A stretch of DNA of 19,081 bases from an uncultured Candidatus Soleaferrea sp. (GCA_934527325.1 CAKTAG010000019.1:1-19081), one strand, 5' to 3'. Counted from the stretch's first letter, positions 7,601-15,228 are shown. The notes: a model not told the origin generated them from the letters alone. A program made the numbers and translations.

Positions 7601-9600
7601 TTTCCTGCTATATACTTTTTTTCTTCATTCAATAAAGCTATCTTTGCTAAGTTCTCTGCTATTTCCACATCATAACTTGCTTTTAAATATTCTGTTTTTG
7701 CTTTTGTACTATCTTGGTTATTTTTTAATTGCTGCTGTTTGTACAGTAAATTTTTATCAGCATATGTTTTATAATTTTTTGTTGTTTCGATTGTTGCATT
7801 TTCTGGGGTTGGTTGTGCAGTTTTTAATTTTTCTGTTTGTAATTTCAACAACGTTTCTTTATCTTTTCCGTCTGCCTCACCGTTTGTTAGTTTTTCCAAA
7901 ATAGCATCTTGGTTTATTTTTAATTCACAATCTGTTAATTTTTTTTGTGCATCTTCTAATTCTGAATTTAACTGCTCTTTATTTACAAGATCCATGGTAT
8001 CATAACCATCTACTTTTGGCGCATTAGATTTTATTATTTCAGGTCCCAACTTTTCAATTAAAGCATTTATAACTGTTGTATCATAATCTTTATACCATTC
8101 ATCCATCTTTTCTTTAAAATCTTGTTTTATAGCATTTTCAACTTGCTGGTTAAACTCCTTTTGCACTTCCAGCAAATTCAACTCTGCTGTTTTTGCTGCC
8201 ACTAATTTGTCTGCATAATCCTTTTTTTCTTTAATATCTTTACTAGTAGCCTTATTTGTTACTGACTGCAATTCTTTTTTTGCATCTTCATTTTCTGATT
8301 TAGCTTTATTTAATTCATCTTTTTTTATCTCATTAGCACTTGCAGTATAATCCATAGCTAATATTGTTTTCTGTATTTTGCCAACCACATCTGTTAATCC
8401 ATTACCTGCGCCACTTTGAGATTTTTCTAAAAGCTCAGCTATCTCTTCATTTGTTTTCCCCTGTAATGCAGCATTTAATTTATTATTTAATTCTTCTAAT
8501 GTATTATTTAATTCTGCTATCTCTTGGTCTTTTTCTTCTATAGTTTTAGTTTTACTCTCATTTTCCTTTTTCTGAGCTTCAAGCTCGCTAGCTAAACGTT
8601 CATTTTTTTCTAATGCTTGTTGCAATTTTAACTTCATTTCTTCTAACTGTTTGTTAAAGTCTTCTATAGTTTTATTGGCAGCATCGTCGGTTCTTTCAAT
8701 TGCATCTGCTATAGCTTTTACACTATTTTTTACAGCATCTACATTTTGTATTGCCTCTACATTCTGTGAATCTACGCCGCTTTGTTCTATTGCCGTTGCC
8801 ACCTGGTTACTAGCTATTTCTGTTACTGCAGCATCAGCAGCAACATTCATATTTCTATTTACCATCTCATCTGCAACTTTTTTTATTTCTACCCCTTTAC
8901 TTAAATCTTCTACTGCACCTCTAATACCCTGCAAATCTTCTTGGCTTAAATCTCTACCACCACGTGAACTACGCATTGCATCTGCTGTTCTAAAAACTAA
9001 ATTTTCTACCTTACCACCAATAAAACTATTTTGTGGTGTTTTTTTCTTACCTGCATTTATAACAACATCATTAACTACATAATGTAAATCCTTAGATGCT
9101 TCCATTGTTAATTTCATTACTGTAACAATATTTTCATTTGGTTTTGTGTTTATATCATTACCTGCTTTTAAATTCGCCTCTTTTAAAACTGTATTAACAG
9201 CAATATCTATAACTACGTTTTTTAACTTTTCTACTTTACTATAGGCTCCTGAATTCTTTTTAGCTAAATCAGCAACATCAATATTACTTAAATTACCACT
9301 ATTAACTTGCCTCATTAACTTATATACGCTATCTACTTCATTAACGCTAGCAGCACTACCACTAACAGCTATATATTTATTTTCTTCTGATTTTTCTAAT
9401 ACACCTTCATCTTTTAAAATTTTTAAACCTGGTATATTATCTAACAAAAGTCCTACATCACCATTGGCATCTGCTATTTGCTGCAACTGTTCTTCATATG
9501 CTTTACTTGCCCAAACATTAAATGGAACTTGCATAGCTATACCAACAGATGTAACCAACGCTACAGGTTTAATCATATTTTTAAAAATATACCTATTCAT
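4678..9600 (-). CDS. Giant secreted coiled-coil protein with poly-Pro/WH2-like segment (unknown function)
   Basis: Start chosen at the ATG at 9600 because an AAAGGTGG ribosome binding site lies 8 bases upstream; the in-frame GTG at 9612 overlaps that site. The 1640-residue product begins with a Sec signal peptide: basic NRYIFKNMIK, hydrophobic PVALVTSVGIAMQVPF, and a likely cut after VWA (residue 31). No later membrane segment or LPxTG anchor is obvious, so secretion from a Gram-positive cell is expected. Most of the protein is charged and helical, with a clear coiled coil at about 295-390 and further helical stretches to about 1290. Residues 984-988 are five prolines plus GG, followed at 1005-1018 by SLIENIKGLKETET, which resembles the LLxxI...LKKTET pattern of WH2/beta-thymosin actin-binding motifs, but with a short linker and K to E. 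Residues 1309-1361 are an almost pure D/N/Q repeat. The 1366-1640 C-terminal region looks globular. No enzyme motif is recognised. Function is unknown; a secreted host-interaction protein is an inference. Confidence 0.85.
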   Translation of the reverse strand: MNRYIFKNMIKPVALVTSVGIAMQVPFNVWASKAYEEQLQQIADANGDVGLLLDNIPGLKILKDEGVLEKSEENKYIAVSGSAASVNEVDSVYKLMRQVNSGNLSNIDVADLAKKNSGAYSKVEKLKNVVIDIAVNTVLKEANLKAGNDINTKPNENIVTVMKLTMEASKDLHYVVNDVVINAGKKKTPQNSFIGGKVENLVFRTADAMRSSRGGRDLSQEDLQGIRGAVEDLSKGVEIKKVADEMVNRNMNVAADAAVTEIASNQVATAIEQSGVDSQNVEAIQNVDAVKNSVKAIADAIERTDDAANKTIEDFNKQLEEMKLKLQQALEKNERLASELEAQKKENESKTKTIEEKDQEIAELNNTLEELNNKLNAALQGKTNEEIAELLEKSQSGAGNGLTDVVGKIQKTILAMDYTASANEIKKDELNKAKSENEDAKKELQSVTNKATSKDIKEKKDYADKLVAAKTAELNLLEVQKEFNQQVENAIKQDFKEKMDEWYKDYDTTVINALIEKLGPEIIKSNAPKVDGYDTMDLVNKEQLNSELEDAQKKLTDCELKINQDAILEKLTNGEADGKDKETLLKLQTEKLKTAQPTPENATIETTKNYKTYADKNLLYKQQQLKNNQDSTKAKTEYLKASYDVEIAENLAKIALLNEEKKYIAGKLGMPTTQRDVRSLNAWLKNVCGAFTTVLGTDKEKILNKIDNDREYKKLFNVTYKDNKGNEIKLAADNTDVLQFGKSAFSLKQALDVRAETGDLRKTYKYNGNNGEENIKPIEKEIEDLRTVIKSINEEKQNIVVDTQIQYTKDELYTNIIKSLDAFLSIKEIEYKNEGNKSEYNWFNTTTVGKIYEKNDDFRKMVFYILLLKDFKDDTGKDASESYEQFIDNVLAKKSKHYQAMLGIVEKIKKANGYESINNEENFIKSIFNSFKRYMKAAEDSQRAKIDNQEKIDEKIGAVQGSNIEIIEEVKVGEITFGTAMSEPPPPPGGSNTLSAEVKGTIGYSLIENIKGLKETETGKNFKTQFTMKTNLVDLLKDKNAENNKLLTLISTYVNDDDSMKDNIKSRIDALITEDKQTADKLIKGLIDNRKEIKSLQQKKMAATNDIITDVDSAISDLKQLLHNEQDDLEQLENDIDKYFSLSKKQQLAKEKEIRAKLDSLENSASDATKAKIKELRAKLNLVSQESNTLEDLKKIYTGDDEWLLDKKEVSKKLKNFVTELGKNYTLTARQEMQLNGGLNSTLPDEVTQIESVIGEDNVKIIKVYYQLYEYLDKASNSVNELDKERSYQQIHRHIIDYSDLLLKQLPIDDNQDDNQDDQDDNQDNQDDDKGDQDDNQDDQDDDEDDQDDNQDDQDDDKGDQGNPGDDATGTGGGAAGLAFGSSSSGLATDKELSALLEGSNTMSEEQFYECLYNIVLSWLIEGSINCVQVGDQVAYKEIVNMVSKAKQVFTSGKKDAIEDVVLFALKTRLKYIEKYTPYYTASGLLAKYFSADGTVKQGVDESADVLKKVAIVDFLYAKYSLDSSFNIANISNVDNVVKIIQSLQTTLYTNKCVPTNDFFDSIIYKDVEKKQVDTECIGNLNLVAAAMVFSDVSKVEGKSGLNKVMNTLISYPVYDPDASSQNDWRKSCEQVLLELEIGS
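5518..5676 (-). repeat. Degenerate trinucleotide-rich repeat encoding a D/N/Q-rich acidic tract
   Basis: About 53 codons (residues about 1309-1361 of the giant secreted protein) are nearly all Asp, Asn or Gln, with repeated DDNQDDQDDD and DDKGDQ units. At DNA level it is a tandem array of GAT-GAT-CAA/AAT steps, seen on the + strand as TCATCTTGATTATCATCTTG. The array is prone to slippage, so its length probably varies between strains. Such Asp-rich tracts can bind divalent cations or act as flexible linkers; which applies here is unknown. Confidence 0.88.
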
Positions 9601-9743
9601 ATAAAATACCACCTTTTAAAAACTTATAATCTATTATTTTCTATATTATTGTACCAAACATCAACTGTGCTAGCATAATATATATTAAAAATAAATATTC
9701 TTAATTAATTTTATGAAAAATGCAAATAAAAAATATAAAAAAA

Positions 9744-9881
9744 GTATGCTCTATAGTGTAAACACCAAGACTGTTTAAAAATGCATAAAGCAACTTACTT
9801 AATGCCGCTCAGTTCCCTGCCTAACATGGTTCATAAGTCTTTATCATAATAAGGCCTTAGTGCTTACACTATAAAGCATAC
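9744..9881 (-). ncRNA. ffs: Signal recognition particle RNA (4.5S-like, SRP RNA)
   Basis: Read on the minus strand, the segment contains AACCATGTTAGG, then a CAG-GGAA-CTG tetraloop hairpin, then AGCGGCATTAAGT. This aligns with the SRP RNA domain IV signature (AACCAUGUCAGG ... AGCAGCAUUAAGU in Bacillus): the ACC asymmetric loop, the symmetric loop and a GNRA-type cap are all present. The ends 9744-9771 and 9854-9881 form a 28-position terminal helix. Its four imperfect pairs are A-C on the + strand but all G-U on the - strand, which independently fixes the minus strand. The RNA is followed by a U-rich run (TTTTTTTAT). At about 138 nucleotides with one continuous hairpin it lacks the Alu domain of Bacillus scRNA. 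It would bind Ffh to target membrane and secreted proteins. The exact 5' end is uncertain. The rest of the gap 9613-9924 holds only AT-rich flanks. Confidence 0.88.
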
Positions 9882-9924
9882 AAAATAAATACAAAAAATA
9901 TTATAAAAAACAGTTAACAAATTA

Positions 9925-10314
9925 TTATTTAAATCCATCTTTATGCAAAGCATAAGCTACTGCCATTTTTATAGAATCAATAATTTTTTGAATATCCTGC
10001 TGATCTAATTTTTCACCTTTATAAGTAATATTTTTTTGTTTAGCTAAAGCTTGAACAAACGAATTAACTATATTTGTTAAATCATGCTCAAAATTAGGGT
10101 TAAAAAAAATCGCATATTTCTGCGTTGTGTTAATTAAATAATCAGTAGATACATTAAATAAATCACAAATTTTTAGCAATGTATGATAATCTGGTTCCCT
10201 ATGGCCTTGTTCATACATACCTATAGCACTTGGGCTAACACCTATTTTTTTACCCAATGCAACTTGTGTTAATAAATTTTTTTTTCGCAACTCTTTTAAT
10301 TTTTGCCCAAACAT
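9925..10314 (-). CDS. XRE-family helix-turn-helix transcriptional regulator
   Basis: A 129-residue protein. Residues 1-65 form a Cro/C1-type HTH domain: FGQKLKELRKKNLLTQVALG, then KKIGVSPSAIGMYEQGHREP with the recognition helix SPSAIGMYEQG, then the DYHTLLKICDLFNVSTDYL closing helices. The C-terminal half (66-129) is helical and ends KIIDSIKMAVAYALHKDGFK, probably a dimerisation arm; no peptidase or ligand domain is evident. It has its own TTGACA/TATACT promoter and a leader of roughly 90 bases, with a GAGGG ribosome binding site close to the ATG. Such small repressors control prophages, integrative elements or stress genes. The nearest candidates here are the tail module or the giant secreted-protein gene, but no operator is identified. 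It could also be an orphan chromosomal regulator. Confidence 0.85.
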   Translation of the reverse strand: MFGQKLKELRKKNLLTQVALGKKIGVSPSAIGMYEQGHREPDYHTLLKICDLFNVSTDYLINTTQKYAIFFNPNFEHDLTNIVNSFVQALAKQKNITYKGEKLDQQDIQKIIDSIKMAVAYALHKDGFK

Positions 10315-10411
10315 AAAACCCTCTATAGGCGGCTAAATAATTAAAAATGTTTAACAACCTATATATTAAGACTTCACATCCTTCTACTTTCAATATATTT
10401 TCTTTTAAATT

Positions 10412-10440
10412 AGTATAACACAGAGTTCAAAACTTGTCAA
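10412..10440 (-). promoter_or_regulatory. Sigma-A promoter of the XRE regulator gene
   Basis: On the minus strand, TTGACA (10435-10440) and TATACT (10412-10417) are separated by exactly 17 bases. Transcription should begin near 10405, giving a leader of about 90 bases before the regulator ATG at 10314. The rest of the gap 10315-10618 holds the tuf terminator and otherwise only AT-rich sequence. Within the leader, TATAGG (about 10366) can pair with CCTATA (about 10325) just upstream of the ribosome binding site; the significance of this is unclear. Confidence 0.8.
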
Positions 10441-10544
10441 TAGCGAAATTATTATTATGAAAAGTTTACAAATTTTACCTTAAATTCATATTCGCATATA
10501 ACTTTACTTAATTTTTTTATAAATCTTAATATTAAAAATATTAA

Positions 10545-10585
10545 AGTAAAAAAATTGTAGAGGCAAATAAAAATTTACCTCTACA
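10545..10585 (-). terminator. Intrinsic terminator of the str operon (after tuf)
   Basis: Arms 10556-10568 (TGTAGAGGCAAAT) and 10573-10585 (ATTTACCTCTACA) pair over 13 positions around a 4-base loop. The single odd pair is C-A on the + strand but G-U on the - strand, matching transcription from tuf. On the minus strand the stem is followed by ATTTTTTTAC. It lies 33 bases beyond the tuf stop codon. Confidence 0.9.
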
Positions 10586-10618
10586 GTTATTTTTTTACTT
10601 TAATTTTATTAAACAAAA

Positions 10619-11818
10619 TTACGAATTTATAGCTGTAACAACACCTGAACCAACTGTTCTACCGCCTTCACGAATAGCAAACCTCATACCCTCTTCTATA
10701 GCAACTGGGGTAATAAGTTCAACATCCATTTCAACGTTATCTCCAGGCATACACATTTCAACACCTTCAGGTAACGAAATTACACCTGTAACATCTGTTG
10801 TTCTTAAATAAAATTGTGGGCGGTAATTGTTAAAGAATGGTGTATGACGTCCGCCTTCATCTTTAGTTAAAATATACACTTGGCCTTTAAATTTAGTATG
10901 TGGATTAATTGTTCCTGGTTTACACAAAACTTGACCACGTTGAATATCTGCACGTTGAATACCACGTAACAAAATACCTACGTTATCTCCTGCTTCAGCA
11001 TAATCTAAAATCTTACGGAACATTTCTATACCAGTAACAACAGTTTTTTTGCTTTCACCTAAACCAACAATTTCAACTTCATCGCCTGTTTTTACCTGGC
11101 CACGTTCAACTCTACCAGTTGCAACAGTTCCACGACCTGTAATAGTGAAAACATCTTCTACTGGCATTAAGAATGGTTGGTCAGATTTACGTTCTGGTGT
11201 TGGAATATATTCATCAACTTTAGCCATAAGCTCTAAAATAGGTGCATACTCAGGTGCGTTAGGGTCTGTTGAAGAACATTCTAAAGCTTTAAGTGCAGAA
11301 CCTTTTACAATTGGTATCTCATCACCAGGGAAGTCGTAACTTGTTAATAGATCACGAATTTCCATTTCAACTAATTCTAATAATTCTGGGTCATCTACTT
11401 GGTCTGCTTTATTCATAAATACAACAATGTATGGAACACCAACCTGACGTGAAAGTAATATATGTTCACGAGTTTGTGGCATTGGACCATCTGCTGCAGA
11501 AACAACTAATATTGCACCATCCATTTGTGCTGCACCTGTTATCATGTTTTTAACATAGTCAGCATGTCCCGGGCAATCCACATGGGCATAGTGCCTTTTT
11601 TCTGTTTCATATTCAACGTGAGCAGTATTAATAGTTATTCCACGTTCTCTTTCTTCTGGAGCTTTATCGATTTGATCATAAGCTTGATATTGAGCCTTAC
11701 CTTGTAAACCTAATACTTTTGTAATAGCTGCTGTTAAAGTTGTTTTTCCGTGGTCAACGTGACCAATTGTTCCAATGTTAACGTGTGGTTTATTACGTTC
11801 AAATTTAGCTTTTGCCAT
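10619..11818 (-). CDS. tuf: Translation elongation factor Tu
   Basis: Full length (399 residues). It delivers aminoacyl-tRNA to the ribosomal A site with GTP hydrolysis in the cytoplasm. The GTPase motifs are intact: P-loop GHVDHGKT (19-26), DCPGH switch II (81-85) with the catalytic His, and NKAD (136-139). The effector region ERERGITIN and the conserved C-terminal GRTVGSGVV segment are also present. An AGGGAGG ribosome binding site lies upstream of the ATG. It follows fusA after 130 bases in which I see no convincing terminator or promoter, so it is probably cotranscribed as the last gene of the str operon. A strong hairpin terminator follows. It has fewer rare AT-only codons than the flanking accessory genes, as expected for a highly expressed gene. 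Confidence 0.98.
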   Translation of the reverse strand: MAKAKFERNKPHVNIGTIGHVDHGKTTLTAAITKVLGLQGKAQYQAYDQIDKAPEERERGITINTAHVEYETEKRHYAHVDCPGHADYVKNMITGAAQMDGAILVVSAADGPMPQTREHILLSRQVGVPYIVVFMNKADQVDDPELLELVEMEIRDLLTSYDFPGDEIPIVKGSALKALECSSTDPNAPEYAPILELMAKVDEYIPTPERKSDQPFLMPVEDVFTITGRGTVATGRVERGQVKTGDEVEIVGLGESKKTVVTGIEMFRKILDYAEAGDNVGILLRGIQRADIQRGQVLCKPGTINPHTKFKGQVYILTKDEGGRHTPFFNNYRPQFYLRTTDVTGVISLPEGVEMCMPGDNVEMDVELITPVAIEEGMRFAIREGGRTVGSGVVTAINS

Positions 11819-11948
11819 TTAATTTGGCCTCCCTTAATAAAAATTTTAATTTATTTAAATGTTTAGGTTTAACAACATTGTTGCTAACAGATAAAATAAA
11901 TTAGCTACTATATTATTAAAAACTAAACTTTAATATATTAATTGCTGT

Positions 11949-14030
11949 TTAACCTTTTTTGTTCCTTGTGTTCATAATACCTTCTGCAATAGATTTTGGT
12001 ACCTCTATATAGTGGCTTGGTTCCATAGTGTACTGACCTCTACCTTGAGTTTTAGAACGAAGGTCGGTAGCGTAACCAAACATTTCGGATAATGGAACAA
12101 ATGAATTTATTTGTTGTGCCCCTGTTCTTGTTTCCATACCTTGAATTTGCCCACGTCTAGAGTTTAAATCTCCAATAACATCGCCCATATATTCTTCTGG
12201 TACAATAACGGTAACTTTCATTATTGGTTCTAAAATAACTGGGTCAGCTTTTTTCATAGCCTCTTTAAACGCTATTGAACCAGCAATTTTAAATGCCATC
12301 TCAGATGAGTCTACTTCATGGTAAGAACCATCATAAAGAGTTACTTTGCAATCTACTACCGGGTAACCAGCTAAAATACCTGCCTGCATTGCACCCTGAA
12401 TTCCAGAATCAACTGCTGGTATATATTCTTTTGGAATAGCTCCACCAACTATTTTGTTAATAAATTCATACCCTTTACCACTTTCATTTGGCTCTAGTAT
12501 TATTTTAACATGCCCATATTGGCCACGGCCACCAGATTGGCGAGCGTATTTATAATCAACATCTGCAGTTTTTCTAACCGTCTCTTTATATGCAACCTGT
12601 GGTTTACCTACATTAGCCTCTACTTTAAATTCCCTTAAAAGCCTATCTACAATAATTTCTAAGTGTAACTCACCCATACCCGCTATAATGGTTTGGCCAG
12701 TTTCTTCATCTGTGTAAGTTTTAAAAGTAGGGTCTTCTTCAGCTAATTTAGAAAGCCCTATACCCATTTTTTCTTGCCCAGCTTTAGTTTTTGGCTCTAT
12801 TGCAACACGAATAACTGGTTCCGGGAATTCCATAGATTCTAATATAACAGGATGTTTTGGGTCACATAGAGTATCCCCTGTAGTTGTATTTTTTAAACCA
12901 ACTGCAGCAGCAATATCACCTGCGTAACATGTTTCAATATCTTGCCTATGGTTTGCATGCATCTGCAATATACGGCCTACACGTTCATTATTATCTTTAG
13001 TTGAATTATAAACTGTAGAACCCGCATTAACTGTTCCAGAATAAACTCTAAAAAAGCATAGTTTACCAACATATGGGTCTGTAGCTATTTTAAAAGCTAA
13101 TGCAGCAAAAGGTTCACTATCTGAAGATGGCCTTGTTACCTCTTCGTCTGTTTCTGGATCAATACCTTTTATATCTTCAACATCTGTTGGTGCTGGCATA
13201 TAATCAACAATAGCATCTAGCAACTTTTGAACACCCTTATTTTTATAAGAAGTTCCGCAAGTAATAGGTACCATAGTGTTATCTATAGTAGCTTTTCTTA
13301 TAGCTTTTTTAATTTCATCTATTGCTAGTTCTTCACCTGCTAAATATTTTTCAAACAAAACTTCATCTTGTTCTGCAACAGCCTCTAGCAATTTTGTATG
13401 GTATTCTTCTGCTTTTTCCTTTAGGTCATCTGGTATATCTTCAACACGAATGTCTTTTCCAAGGTCATCGTAATAAACATATGCCTTCATTTCAACTAAA
13501 TCAATAATACCTTTAAATGTATCCTCTGCACCAATTGGCAACTGAATAGGCACTGCATTACATTTTAAACGTTCAACCATCATGTTTACTACGTTATAAA
13601 AGTTCGCACCCATTATATCCATTTTGTTAACATAAGCCATACGCGGTACATGGTATTTATCTGCTTGTCTCCAAACAGTTTCTGATTGTGGTTCTACACC
13701 ACCTTTTGCACATAAAACTGTTACCGAGCCATCTAAAACTCTAAGTGACCTTTCAACTTCAACAGTAAAGTCAACGTGCCCCGGAGTATCTATAATATTT
13801 ATACGGTGCCCCTTCCAAAAAGCAGTTGTAGCAGCAGAAGTAATTGTAATTCCTCTTTCTTGCTCTTGCTCCATCCAGTCCATAGTTGCAGCACCTTCGT
13901 GCACCTCACCAATTTTGTGAGTAATACCTGTGTAAAAAAGTATACGCTCTGTTGTAGTAGTTTTACCTGCATCAATGTGCGCCATTATTCCTATGTTTCT
14001 TGTCAAATCTAACGAAACATCTCTTGGCAT
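11949..14030 (-). CDS. fusA: Translation elongation factor G
   Basis: Full length (693 residues). It catalyses GTP-dependent translocation of tRNA and mRNA on the ribosome. The P-loop AHIDAGKT (17-24), the switch II DTPGHVDF (81-88) and NKMD (135-138) are intact, as are the domain IV-V landmarks (GGRGQYGHVKI, GMGELHLEI, SRRGQIQGMETR and the FGYATDLRSKTQGRGQYTME segment). The start is supported by AAGGAGATGAC about 12 bases upstream and by the standard family N-terminus MPRDVSLDLTRNIGIMAH. It lies 28 bases downstream of rpsG in the canonical rpsL-rpsG-fusA-tuf order. Full conservation suggests an ordinary housekeeping EF-G and not a tetracycline- or fusidate-resistance paralogue. Confidence 0.98.
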   Translation of the reverse strand: MPRDVSLDLTRNIGIMAHIDAGKTTTTERILFYTGITHKIGEVHEGAATMDWMEQEQERGITITSAATTAFWKGHRINIIDTPGHVDFTVEVERSLRVLDGSVTVLCAKGGVEPQSETVWRQADKYHVPRMAYVNKMDIMGANFYNVVNMMVERLKCNAVPIQLPIGAEDTFKGIIDLVEMKAYVYYDDLGKDIRVEDIPDDLKEKAEEYHTKLLEAVAEQDEVLFEKYLAGEELAIDEIKKAIRKATIDNTMVPITCGTSYKNKGVQKLLDAIVDYMPAPTDVEDIKGIDPETDEEVTRPSSDSEPFAALAFKIATDPYVGKLCFFRVYSGTVNAGSTVYNSTKDNNERVGRILQMHANHRQDIETCYAGDIAAAVGLKNTTTGDTLCDPKHPVILESMEFPEPVIRVAIEPKTKAGQEKMGIGLSKLAEEDPTFKTYTDEETGQTIIAGMGELHLEIIVDRLLREFKVEANVGKPQVAYKETVRKTADVDYKYARQSGGRGQYGHVKIILEPNESGKGYEFINKIVGGAIPKEYIPAVDSGIQGAMQAGILAGYPVVDCKVTLYDGSYHEVDSSEMAFKIAGSIAFKEAMKKADPVILEPIMKVTVIVPEEYMGDVIGDLNSRRGQIQGMETRTGAQQINSFVPLSEMFGYATDLRSKTQGRGQYTMEPSHYIEVPKSIAEGIMNTRNKKG

Positions 14031-14058
14031 AGTTACTTGTCATCTCCTTTCTTTTATA

Positions 14059-14529
14059 TTACCATCTGTAATGAGCAAAAGCCTTATTAGACTCTGCCAT
14101 TTTATGAGTATCTTCACATTTTTTATGTGCTCCACCAGTGTTGTTGCAAGCATCCATAATCTCGTGCGCCAAACGTTCTTTCATAGTTTTTTCGGAACGC
14201 TGACGTGCATATACAGTTAACCAACGTAGCCCTAATGTTGTACGTCTATCTGGCCTTACATCCATTGGTACTTGGTAAGTAGCACCACCAACACGGCGTG
14301 CTTTAACCTCTAACACTGGCATAATATTTTCCATTGCTTCCTGAAAAACATCTAGAGGTTCTTTACCTGTTTGCGTTTTTATAATATTAAACGCACCGTA
14401 AACTATTTGTTGTGCTACACCTTTTTTTCCGTCGTACATAACGTTATTTATTAAACGTGTAACCAATTTAGAGTTATATAAAGGGTCTGGTAAAACATCT
14501 CTTTTTGTAACTCGACCTCTTCTTGGCAT
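14059..14529 (-). CDS. rpsG: 30S ribosomal protein S7
   Basis: Start set at the ATG at 14529 (MPRRGRVTKRDV), the family N-terminus, because the GAAGGAGGG ribosome binding site lies between it and the in-frame ATG at 14547; the six extra codons of the longer frame are the binding site itself. The product is 156 residues, the usual S7 length, with the KARRVGGATYQVP and RRTTLGLRWL segments and the C-terminal KMAESNKAFAHYRW characteristic of S7. It binds the 3' major domain of 16S rRNA and contacts tRNA in the exit site. It lies between rpsL and fusA. A weak hairpin with a U-run separates it from rpsL. Confidence 0.97.
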   Translation of the reverse strand: MPRRGRVTKRDVLPDPLYNSKLVTRLINNVMYDGKKGVAQQIVYGAFNIIKTQTGKEPLDVFQEAMENIMPVLEVKARRVGGATYQVPMDVRPDRRTTLGLRWLTVYARQRSEKTMKERLAHEIMDACNNTGGAHKKCEDTHKMAESNKAFAHYRW

Positions 14530-14616
14530 ATAACTTCCCTCCTTCATATTAAAATGATATCATCAGTACTCGAAAGTATTATAAACTCCCGCTAGCTAAC
14601 AAAGAGGCATATATAT

Positions 14617-14639
14617 AAAAAAGCCCGCTTTATTGGCTT
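14617..14639 (-). terminator. Possible attenuating terminator between rpsL and rpsG
   Basis: On the minus strand AAGCC and GGCTT (14635-14639 and 14621-14625) can form a 5-bp stem with a 9-base loop, directly followed by six U residues. It is short, so it may only partly stop transcription from rpsL. A TATAAT (14578-14583) lies just downstream, but no good -35 element is seen at 16-18 bases from it, so a separate rpsG promoter is only a possibility. Confidence 0.4.
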
Positions 14640-14660
14640 GTTATTTTATTGGGAATATTA

Positions 14661-15086
14661 TTACTTTTTAGCACCAGCCTTAGGTTTTTTTGCCCCATAT
14701 TTAGAACGACTTTGCATTCTATTGGCAACACCCTGTGCATCTAATGTTCCCCTAATAGTATGGTAACGAACACCAGGTAAATCTTTAACACGCCCACCGC
14801 GAATTAAAACCACACTATGTTCTTGCAAATTATGGCCAATACCTGGAATGTAAGAAGTAACTTCCATTCCGTTAGAAAGCCTTACCCTTGCTACTTTACG
14901 CAAAGCAGAGTTAGGTTTTTTAGGGGTTTGAGTTCTAATTGCAGTACAAACGCCACGTTTTTGCGGAGAGTTTTGGTCAATTGTTGTTCTTTGAATAGAG
15001 TTAAAACCCTTTAAAAGAGCTGGCGCTGTAGATTTTTTTGCTATAGATTTTCTACCTTTTCGCACTAATTGGTTAAAGGTTGGCAT
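14661..15086 (-). CDS. rpsL: 30S ribosomal protein S12
   Basis: Full length (141 residues), preceded by AAGGAGGTG 6 bases before the ATG. S12 sits at the decoding centre and controls accuracy. The QKRGVC, TPKKPNSALRKVARVRL, EVTSYIPGIGHNLQEHSVV and GGRVKDLPGVRYH signatures are present. The lysines that mutate in streptomycin resistance (equivalents of E. coli K43 and K88, here K57 and K101) are both wild type. The protein carries the short insertion near residues 20-35 common in Gram-positive S12. It is the first gene of the str operon, with a strong promoter about 60 bases upstream. Confidence 0.98.
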   Translation of the reverse strand: MPTFNQLVRKGRKSIAKKSTAPALLKGFNSIQRTTIDQNSPQKRGVCTAIRTQTPKKPNSALRKVARVRLSNGMEVTSYIPGIGHNLQEHSVVLIRGGRVKDLPGVRYHTIRGTLDAQGVANRMQSRSKYGAKKPKAGAKK

Positions 15087-15143
15087 AGCTACACCTCCTT
15101 AAAAAAAATAACCACAGAGATTTTACAATCCCATCAACTTAAT

Positions 15144-15172
15144 ATATTACCACTAATTGAACTAATTGTCAA
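15144..15172 (-). promoter_or_regulatory. Sigma-A promoter of the str operon
   Basis: On the minus strand a perfect TTGACA (15167-15172) and TAATAT (15144-15149) are separated by exactly 17 bases. Transcription should start near 15137 and give a leader of about 50 bases before rpsL. The presence of a dedicated promoter shows that rpsL is transcribed independently of any rpoBC unit. Confidence 0.85.
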
Positions 15173-15228
15173 TACAAATATAACAACTTTTAGCCGGTAA
15201 GTTGTAAAATAAAGATACTAAAATAAAA

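Noticed and set aside
9601..9612. GTG start four codons upstream for the giant secreted protein
   Set aside because: It overlaps the AAAGGTGG ribosome binding site, which is correctly spaced for the ATG at 9600.
9744..9881. 6S RNA instead of SRP RNA
   Set aside because: The long terminal helix suggested 6S RNA, but there is no large central bubble, and the apical ACC loop, symmetric loop and GGAA cap match SRP RNA domain IV.
14530..14547. Upstream in-frame ATG giving a six-residue extension of S7
   Set aside because: The extension encodes the ribosome binding site itself (GAAGGAGGG), and the family N-terminus begins at the ATG at 14529.
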